A DNA stretch of 64,000 nt from Cheiracanthium punctorium (Eukaryota > Arthropoda > Arachnida > Araneae > Cheiracanthiidae). The position numbers were made by a program, and so were the translations under genes. Below are positions 57,784 to 64,000 of the stretch, in pieces. Positions within the stretch are counted from its first letter, which is position 1; each line of letters starts with the position of its first letter. Below the pieces are notes generated by a model. The model saw only the letters and a program-made list of their open reading frames with translations. It was not told the DNA's origin and made no database searches. The DNA lies in NCBI GenBank assembly GCA_038373885.1, contig JAWZYV010012274.1:1302001-1366000 (forward strand). Direction: 5' to 3'.

Positions 57784-57801
57784 CGTTTCCTCTTTGCTCA
57801 T
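57784..57801 (-). CDS. Host gene, alternative first coding exon (distal copy)
   Basis: On the minus strand ATGAGCAAAGAGGAAACG is followed by GTAAGTTTTATTAT, the same donor and intron start as the exon at 56374 (GTAAGTTTTATTAT). It would encode MSKEET and join in phase 0 to the same downstream exon. The identical length, phase and flanks show that the two arose by duplication. Which copy is used cannot be told from sequence. Confidence 0.5.
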
Positions 57802-57910
57802 TTCTGATTGCTTAAAATTCTAGAATGGAGTCAAATGTTGTGTTTAATCTGTTGTTTGCAGGCGATACCTGTGTCACTAGTCAGTATATTATTCTCACTT
57901 CGAGCGCAAT

Positions 57911-58670
57911 CAGTGTTGCCAGAAAATTTCTGGAAATTTTTCCCCCTCGTTGACAAGTGAAGTGAAGTGAAACGTGACCAAAAAATGAACGAGTAAAGCA
58001 AAGAGCATAAATACGTGTAAAAGAAAAATAAATTAAGAAATAATAATCATACAATTTTCATACAGCTTGAAATCGTAATTTAATTACTAAAAACTGATCG
58101 GTTAAATTGTTTAAAGAAATTATATTACAGATAATACATTTATAGATAGGTTTTGAAAATTGAAATATAGTTTATACAAAATGACCACATTACTGTATGT
58201 CCATGTGAAATTCTTATTTATACAAATCGTCATTAAAATATTTTTTATGGAGTTCCTGCACAGAAAATTTTTCTGAGTCAATATTTTTTGATTGAAAAGA
58301 AGATCTCACTACTGCGATACCATTGAGCATGTCATCCGACAATAAATTTCTTTTTTTCGTTTTTACATCTGATACGATAGAAAATATTCGCTCTGCTTCT
58401 GCATGCGACTGTGGTAAGCTGAGAATCACCTTCGATAATCTTGATAAATTGGGAAATTTTAACTTTTCAAAATCTTTTGCTAAAGATATTTCATGCCACA
58501 TTGCATCCACATCCATCCTTCAGAGACGAAACAGGAGAGAAAAAACGAGTTTCCCGGAAAATTGAAAAAAATTCACTCGAAATGACCTTTCTTCCCTTTT
58601 CCCCTCTTCCTCGAAAATTCAGCTGAAATTTCCCTCGAAAAGGGAAATTTCCCTCGTTCTGGCAACACTG
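57911..58670 (-). mobile_element. hAT derivative with intact C-terminal domain
   Basis: CAGTGTTGCCAGAAAATTTC at the left and the inverse of TTCTGGCAACACTG at the right are terminal repeats. No 8-bp duplication is seen at the flanks, so the target site has diverged or been rearranged. It separates the distal alternative first exon from its upstream GCGCATGCG motif. Confidence 0.75.
58214..58516 (-). CDS. hAT transposase C-terminal dimerisation domain (fragment)
   Basis: A 100-codon uninterrupted frame contains FPNLSRLSKVILSLPQSHAE, then AERIFSIVSDVKTKKRNLL and a helical end. This is the hATC dimerisation module: a conserved L.LP.S.A..ERIFS core that in hAT transposases carries the last part of the catalytic domain and self-association. 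The rest of the transposase is absent, so it cannot act alone. Open frame preservation may reflect recent insertion. Confidence 0.75.
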   Translation of the reverse strand: MDVDAMWHEISLAKDFEKLKFPNLSRLSKVILSLPQSHAEAERIFSIVSDVKTKKRNLLSDDMLNGIAVVRSSFQSKNIDSEKFSVQELHKKYFNDDLYK

Positions 58671-58679
58671 ATGCATATG

Positions 58680-59105
58680 CGCATGCGGAATTATGGAAAT
58701 ATCACACAGCTCAGATTTTCAAGATGGTTTTTTCCCAAAATAAACAAACCACTAAAGTAAACAAACCACTCGAAAGAAATATTAGAAATTATTATTCTAA
58801 ATTAAAAGATTCATTTATTGTGAAGAAAATTTTGAATATTCGATATGTATAAAACCGACATAGGAAATTTGACTCGCTTTCGAACACTTTTTTGAGAGAA
58901 TGTACACCTACTCAAAAATGGTTTTCCAGGGTGATTCCGGTATTAATTCTGCGACAAACTGATATTTTCAATAAAGATACAGCTGAAAAGAACTAATAAT
59001 ATTGCATGGTACACTTTTTATAAGGAGCAGCATTTTATGTATGAAACGGATGGAGAAAACTGAACTTGAGCTCGAATACGTTTCCAGAATAGAAATAATT
59101 GAGAA
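58680..59105. other. Region between the hAT derivative and the next MITE
   Basis: Starts with TGCATATGCGCATGCGGAAT, an NRF1-like match that may belong to the distal promoter copy. The remainder is AT-rich and holds nothing I can name. Confidence 0.4.
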
Positions 59106-59116
59106 ACAGTTATTGC

Positions 59117-59313
59117 CAGAGCCTTATTATCGCATGGGCAAATCGGGACTTTGCCCAGGGCCCCCGGCTCAAAAGGGCCCCCAATATCAAATGTTGTTCT
59201 GAAATATTCTTTTTTATATCAAAATTTTATGAAAAATAAAACAAATTTCATAGATGGGGGGCCCCCCAAATTCATCAATGCCCGGGGCCCCTGTTGGTCA
59301 TAATCAGGCTCTG
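59117..59313. mobile_element. hAT MITE with 8-bp target duplication
   Basis: GTTATTGC occurs at 59109-59116 and 59314-59321. The ends pair as CAGAGCCTTATTATCGCATG and the inverse of the right end (CAGAGCCTGATTATGACCAA). The interior has GGGCCCCC-type blocks next to both ends. The right duplication ends on the first base of the CCCAGACAGC terminus of the foldback that follows. Confidence 0.9.
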
Positions 59314-60164
59314 GTTATTGCCCAGACAGCACATAAGCTTAAATCAAGCTTGACATTTCTTTGAATTTGACGTATTAATACAAGCTTGACAGTTCAATTC
59401 AATTTAAGCTTGCTGCAAGCTATCAAAAGTCATTTGAAATGTCAAGCTGGAATACAGCTTGATTTTCCGTTTCGAAAGCGTGCAGTGAGGGCGCCCTCTG
59501 TGAAAGAGAATGGACATTAATTGTCTAGCGTTTCTCAAATTGCTCATATTAAATAAAGAAAAGTTCCTAAAAGTTGTGTTTTATTTTATTATCGCACAAA
59601 ACCTGGACATTAGAACACGCAAGGGGAAGGAATGAATGGGATAAGCCCCTCTGAAGTGTAACACGAGGGGAGTTTTAGTTTTATTTACATCTAATTAACA
59701 TTAGTAATTCCATTAACTAATTAATTAGCCCTAAAAATAAATTTTAATATAATTAACACAATTTAGTTAAATAATATACTTCACTTTATGGGTGGTTCCC
59801 CATAGAATTAAAAAAAAAAGATTCTATATTTCCAAATATGGAAATTCTTCAAAATAAAATACAATTATACTACGAAATTGATTTCAAATCAGTCGTTTGT
59901 CTCGATTTTGGCCAGCAGTATTGCTCAACATGAGTGTTGCGATATTGAAAGTTTTAAAACGTGTCCTGCTTTTAAGTTTATATTATGCTTATTTCCCTAT
60001 TAGTAGAGTCTATAAATCACACATAACATTATTTAAATTTTGATTCATCCCATGGAAAAATAAAAGAAACTTATCGGCATCGCTCATACCGATCGATCTG
60101 GCCAGAAAACGTACCAGTCACTTCAAACCGTAGCAGTCACTTCAAACTTTAGTAATAGGAACGC

Positions 60165-60240
60165 GAAGCTTATTGGCGGAACGGATAGCACGCTGGCCTC
60201 CCAGCCCATAGTTCACGAGATCGAACGCAGACGTTTGATG
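60165..60240 (+). mobile_element. tRNA-like module inside the foldback arm
   Basis: TATTGGCGGAACGGATAGCA resembles a tRNA D-arm/box A, CTGGCCTCCCAGCCC an anticodon arm and CACGAGATCGAACGCAG a TψC arm/box B. A diverged inverse copy is present at 60840-60920 in the other arm. It is better described as a captured tRNA or SINE piece than as a tRNA gene. Confidence 0.5.
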
Positions 60241-61478
60241 GAAACAGATTAAAATTTCAGCATAGAGTGGGGAAATGCGTGGAAAAATAAAGCATGTGGG
60301 GCGCGTTCGCCGACGGGCGCCCCGTGTATTTAGAAAAATTTTTTTTAGGAACATTTTTTAAGCTTGAAATTAAGCTTGATATGTCAAGCTTAATGCAAGC
60401 TGGGCAAGTGTAAACTAGAACACTTGATTCAAGCTTGCAATAAGCTTACACGCTTGAAATTTTTAAGCTTAATTCAAGTTTATTGACTTGATAAATCAAG
60501 CTTGCTGCAAGTTTGATGCAAATTTGCTGTGCTGTCTGGGATGCAGCACCCAGACAGCACAGCAAACTTCATCAAACTTGCAGCAAGCTTGATTTATCAA
60601 GTCAATAAACTTGAATTAAGCTTGAAAATTTCAAGCGTGTAAGCTTAATGCAAGCTTGAATCAAGTGTTCAAGTTTACACTTGCCCAACTTGCATTAAGC
60701 TTAGTCTAGCAAGCTTGAATCAAGCTTGACATAGCAAGCTTAATTCAAACTTAGTACAGTCTAAAAATTTTTCCTAAATGCAGGTCGGCGAACTCGCCCC
60801 ATTTTCCCCCCTACGCTGAAACCTCAAGTTATTTTAATCTGTTTTCGTCTAGCGTCCGCGACTGGGATCGATCTCGGGACCTAGAGTGTGGGAAGCCAGC
60901 GTCCTAACCAGCATGCCAATCAGACTCGAGTGGACATGATTAAAGTTTGAAGTCACTGTTATGGTTGTCACGCCGTTTTTTGGAGAGATTGTTCAGTATT
61001 GTCCGATGCCGATCTGCACTTTTATTTTTCCATGGGATGAATAAAAATTAAAATAATGTTATGTGTGATTTATAGACTCTACTGATAGGGAAATAAGCAT
61101 AATATAAACTTAAAAGCAGCACATGTTTTAAAACTTTCAATATCGCAAAACTCATGTTGGGCAATATTGGCCAAAATCGAGACAAACGATGATTTTGAAG
61201 AATTTCAATATTTGGAAATATAGACTCTTTTTTTTAATTCTATGGTCAAGTACATTTATGACTGATGATAAATTATTTGTTATGCGAATGTGGCTTTCCA
61301 AATCAAGCAGTAATCAAGTTGCATTCAAGCTTGACAGTTCAAATGACTTAAATTCGGCGGGAAAATATTTGCTGACTTTTTTTTTTGGTAATCTCCAAGC
61401 CTGCTACAAGCTTAAAATGAATTGAACTGTCAATCTTGTATTAATACGTCAGATTCAAAGAAATGTCAAGCTTGATTT

Positions 61479-62475
61479 CAGGGTCCGATTAACCTCTGAA
61501 GTGAGGGGAAGCTCAGTCTCATTTCGGGCCCCCAAATCCCCTTTTTGTTTGGGAAAAGTAAAGTTTTAAGGATTTTCTTTCATAAACAATATTTCATTCG
61601 TAAAAAAGAAATTTCATTGATTTAATTAATTCTAATGATTTCCTTTGATAAAAGCATTTTATTCATTAATTTGAAATTTTGCTTTGATAAAAATATTTTA
61701 TTCATTAATCTTCATAATAGTTTAGTTCGTTGTAATGAGGTTTTATAGTATTTTTGAAATTACTTTAAACATTAACAAATAACTAAAAACATTACCTTAC
61801 TGGAACATTAAACTCTATTAATTTAGTCCTATTTTTCATTAGACTGGCTTTTTTTAGGAATTCGCCTCACCATGGCACAGTGGTTATGCCACTGAAAATG
61901 GTAGATGGCCGAAGTGTGAAGGTCCCGGGTTCGGGTCCCATCGCGCGGCTGTCGATCTAACGGTCTGGAGTTTTGGTAGGTTTTCTCCAGATGTAACGTG
62001 AATACGCGTTAGAACCCCTTAGAAACTCCTCCTACCAAGGCACCCCCACCCTTGGCAGATCGCCCTCGTGTAGCGTTGCCGTAATCACACACAACATTTT
62101 TTAGGAATTCTTTGTTTGTTTTGATGACATCATAAAAATCACAACACAGAAGTTGAGAATTAATTTTGACATTTAGAAGATGTTTAACATTCCATATTAA
62201 AAGTCTACCCCTTTCTGCCAGCCAAATATTCCCCCCATAATAGAAAAAAACTCTCAACTGCAGCAGATGTCTCAGGCAAAGACATTGCAAGGAACTAATT
62301 TAGAAATGTTGCGACATGAAGTATCAAGACTTCTGAAAAGCAGAACTTCTCTTCATTAAAAATGTTTACAAACAAAAATTTGAATTTTAATCGCAGTTTT
62401 CCGTCATTTTCGGGCCCCCTTCAAATTCTGAGGGGAAGCTCAAGCTTCCCGAGCCTTTTAAGTAATCAGGCCCTG
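61479..62475. mobile_element. hAT element inserted in the foldback
   Basis: CTTGATTT is duplicated exactly at 61471-61478 and 62476-62483. The ends pair as CAGGGTCCGATTAACC and the inverse of the right end (CAGGGCCTGATTACTT); nearby GAGGGGAAGCTCA and CGGGCCCCC blocks also pair. The 997-bp element carries a complete SINE insertion but no recognisable transposase. Confidence 0.9.
61864..62096 (+). mobile_element. tRNA-derived SINE with 14-bp target duplication
   Basis: TTTTTTAGGAATTC occurs at 61850-61863 and 62097-62110, bracketing a 233-bp insertion. Box A-like TGGCACAGTGG is at 61873-61883 and box B GGTTCGGGTCC at 61928-61938. The body contains GTCTGGAGTTTTGGTAGG and ACCAAGGCACCCCC and ends in CACACACAACA. 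This is the best-preserved copy of the family in the window. Confidence 0.9.
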
Positions 62476-62495
62476 CTTGATTTAACTTATGTGCT

Positions 62496-63429
62496 TAGGG
62501 ATGGACGCGAGACGCGAGAATTCTCGCACTGTCTCGCGAGACGAAACGCGAGACGAGACAGGCAATTTTTTTGCGAGACGAGAAAGAAAATATTTTGCGG
62601 GACGAGACGCGAGACGAGACAGAGTCTTGTCTCGCGCGAGATTTCTCGCGAGAATTCTCTGGCATTTTACTCTACTAAGGCTCCTCTAAAATCCATCAGC
62701 ATTAGGTCAAAATTAGTGAGCCAACGTCTTAGTCTTTTTTTTTTTTTTGTCTCTATTCTAAAAAATGTAACGATCGCTGCCGCCGCTCTCAAAAGCTTGC
62801 TCTGCTATCTCCTCCGAAACCGTGGCGATTTATCTTTCGGCGAAGGTGTCTACGGATTCGGAAAATTCCGGGGAAACCGTTAAGCTGACTTAAATTTTGA
62901 GTCATTATATTGCAATGATGCCAGGTTAATACTCATGACGCAAACTTTACATCAAGAGTCAAATAATTTTGCTTTTGTTTTAGATTCCACATCACTGGAA
63001 TTAATTGAAATTACTCATGTTAGGAAAATTTTCGTTTACTACCGTGCCAAGAACGGGCACGCAGCTAGTAAATAAATAAAAATAAATACTATATTTTCGG
63101 TGTGACATTATATATACGGATTAAATCTGAATTTCTTTTACTTCAAATGCCGATATATGCTGATATAGTTATTAATATATCTACTAATGTGGCTATATGT
63201 AAGTAATTGTTATTATTAATATTAATTTTCAATAAAATCCCAATAATAAGTTAGTATAAAATGGTAACGAAATCGCAGTCCTTAATTTTGCGAGACTAGA
63301 CAGCAATTTCTTTGCGAGACGCGAGACGAGACACAGTGTTTGCGAGACGAGACGAGACAGAGGTTTACCACTGCGAGACGAGACGAGACAGCCCCGATTC
63401 TCGTCTCGCACGTCTCGCGTCCATCCCTA
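62496..63429. mobile_element. hAT-type element with GAGACG-repeat ends
   Basis: TATGTGCT is duplicated exactly at 62488-62495 and 63430-63437. The ends are TAGGGATGGACGCGAGACG and its perfect inverse (CGTCTCGCGTCCATCCCTA). The subterminal regions (62505-62655 and 63285-63420) are arrays of GCGAGACGAGAC-type units in opposite orientations. The 934-bp body shows no transposase. Confidence 0.9.
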
Positions 63430-63449
63430 TATGTGCTGTGTGGGATGAT

Positions 63450-63660
63450 GCAGGGTGCATTCGCAAACGACACACTCGTTGCAGGAGTTTTTGTAAGAAA
63501 ACGGGAATGTGCGTGTTTAGTGCTATCAGTGGCTATCCATTTCTTTTGCCTTTACGGACAACTTCAGTTTATTTAGTTTCGTTGCCTATTAGACATGTGT
63601 GTTTACACTTCACGTCTGTTGTTGTTGTTGTTGTGAACATGTTTATCGGATTTGTGGGCT
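63450..63660. repeat. Dispersed repeat shared with the host promoter region
   Basis: GCATTCGCAAACGACACACT..CAGGAGTTTTTGTAAG and TCTTTTGCCTTTACGGACAA followed by CTTCAGTTTATTTAGTTTCG match 56655-56830 with moderate divergence. Small overlapping frames here are not genes. Confidence 0.65.
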
Positions 63661-63667
63661 TGGCTTG

Positions 63668-63890
63668 ATGCCCGCTTATAAATCCTCGTCAGAAGGACAA
63701 CACAAGGGGAGGTGCTCTCCGTGGGGGTCTTTCTAAGGGGTCCTAACCCGTATTTACGCTAAGTTCCGGAGGAAACCACGGAAAACTCCGAACGGTTAGG
63801 TCGACGGACGTGCGATGGGAACCGCGAATCTGGGACCTTCACACTTCGCCCGTCAACCATTTCCAGTGCCAGGGCCGCGCCACCCATGTG
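63668..63890 (-). mobile_element. tRNA-derived SINE copy
   Basis: On the minus strand the copy reads GGCACTGGAAATGGTTGACG, GAAGTGTGAAGGTCCCAGAT, GACCTAACCGTTCGGAGTTT, TCCGTGGTTTCCTCCGGAAC and GGGTTAGGACCCCTTAGAAA. It shares its head with the 61864 copy and its body with the 16562 copy, tying the variants into one family. Confidence 0.8.
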
Positions 63891-64000
63891 TGCGATGTGT
63901 GCGGTGCACACAGGCGACAGATACTCAGGGGTGCCTCGCATGAGAATATTTTCCAGGGGGGGGGGGAAGACTACTTCAACGTATGGTTACCATGTTGGAA

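Larger units (their letters stand above)
59321..63446. mobile_element. Palindromic foldback with AAGCTTGA-rich arms, carrying two nested hAT insertions
   Basis: The outer ends are CCCAGACAGCACATAAGCTT at 59321 and, after removing two insertions, the inverse pattern CTTATGTGCTGTGTGGG ending near 63446. Near 60540 two inner ends meet head to head (GCTGTGCTGTCTGGG, 8 bp, CCCAGACAGCACAGCAAAC), so the structure is two inverted monomers of about 1.2 kb and 0.95 kb. The arms are packed with AAGCTTGA, CAAGCTTG and similar motifs. Both monomers include a tRNA-like segment (60170-60240; inverse at 60840-60920). No coding region is apparent and the superfamily is unknown to me. Confidence 0.8.

Noticed and set aside
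60165..60240. tRNA gene
   Set aside because: The sequence is repeated in inverse in the other arm of a transposon and the stems are imperfect, so it is an element module.

Overview
This 64-kb window is AT-rich (clearly above 65% A+T by eye) eukaryotic DNA with spliceosomal introns, long homopolymer and (TA)n/(CA)n tracts and a dense load of transposable elements. The element mix (several Tigger/pogo families, hAT and piggyBac MITEs, a mariner-like foldback, a Penelope-like retroelement, a Ty1/copia remnant, gypsy-style LTRs and a tRNA-derived SINE family) and the large introns suggest an invertebrate, most likely an arthropod. A spider or other chelicerate is my best guess, but nothing in the window proves it. 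There are no operons, bacterial genes, rRNA genes or CRISPR arrays.

Host genes. The best-supported one is on the minus strand and spans much of the window. A short first coding exon (56374-56391, ending in a GTAAGT donor), a 662-nt exon coding an acidic Ser/Pro/Glu-rich protein with a 48-nt tandem repeat (28791-29452) and a 199-nt basic, Ser/Lys-rich exon (19078-19276) join in compatible phases. The first exon has a diverged second copy (57784-57801) 1.4 kb further upstream, in the same sequence context and with NRF1-like GCGCATGCGC motifs nearby, so the gene may have two alternative promoters. I do not recognise the protein. On the plus strand, 618-828 looks like the last coding exon of a gene lying mostly to the left of the window.

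Layout. 1-9.1 kb: the putative terminal exon, a degenerate coding fragment (2569-3240), a 600-bp Tigger-type MITE, a piggyBac-type MITE and a local duplication. 9.1-11.5 kb: a full-length but dead minus-strand Tigger. 12.4-14.5 kb: a dead Penelope-like reverse transcriptase abutted by a Tigger fragment. 16.5-19.3 kb: two SINE copies, then host exon 3. 21.3-24.4 kb: a second Tigger with complete ends and a short TA-flanked MITE. 26.6-30.6 kb: the tail of a third Tigger, a 3-copy minisatellite, host exon 2 and a frameshifted coding remnant. 31.7-39.6 kb: inverted GC-rich repeats, hAT MITEs with 8-bp duplications and a cluster of large foldback elements. 40.1-41.3 kb: a tandem repeat of about 150 bp. 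42.7-48.6 kb: two LTRs of one family in opposite orientation, one split by a 3.1-kb DNA element of unresolved superfamily. 50.2-51.1 kb: a copia pol relic. 51.6-55.7 kb: a palindromic element whose right arm holds a 0.7-kb AT microsatellite. 56.3-58.7 kb: the duplicated promoter/first-exon region, with a hAT derivative next to the distal copy. 59.1-63.9 kb: a nested set, in which a palindromic foldback with AAGCTTGA-rich arms carries two hAT insertions, one of them holding a SINE, each insertion still flanked by its target duplication.

Most of the window is intron or intergenic DNA filled by transposons. No transposon open reading frame here looks fully functional. The most noteworthy material is the alternative-first-exon arrangement and the several palindromic elements whose superfamily I could not assign.
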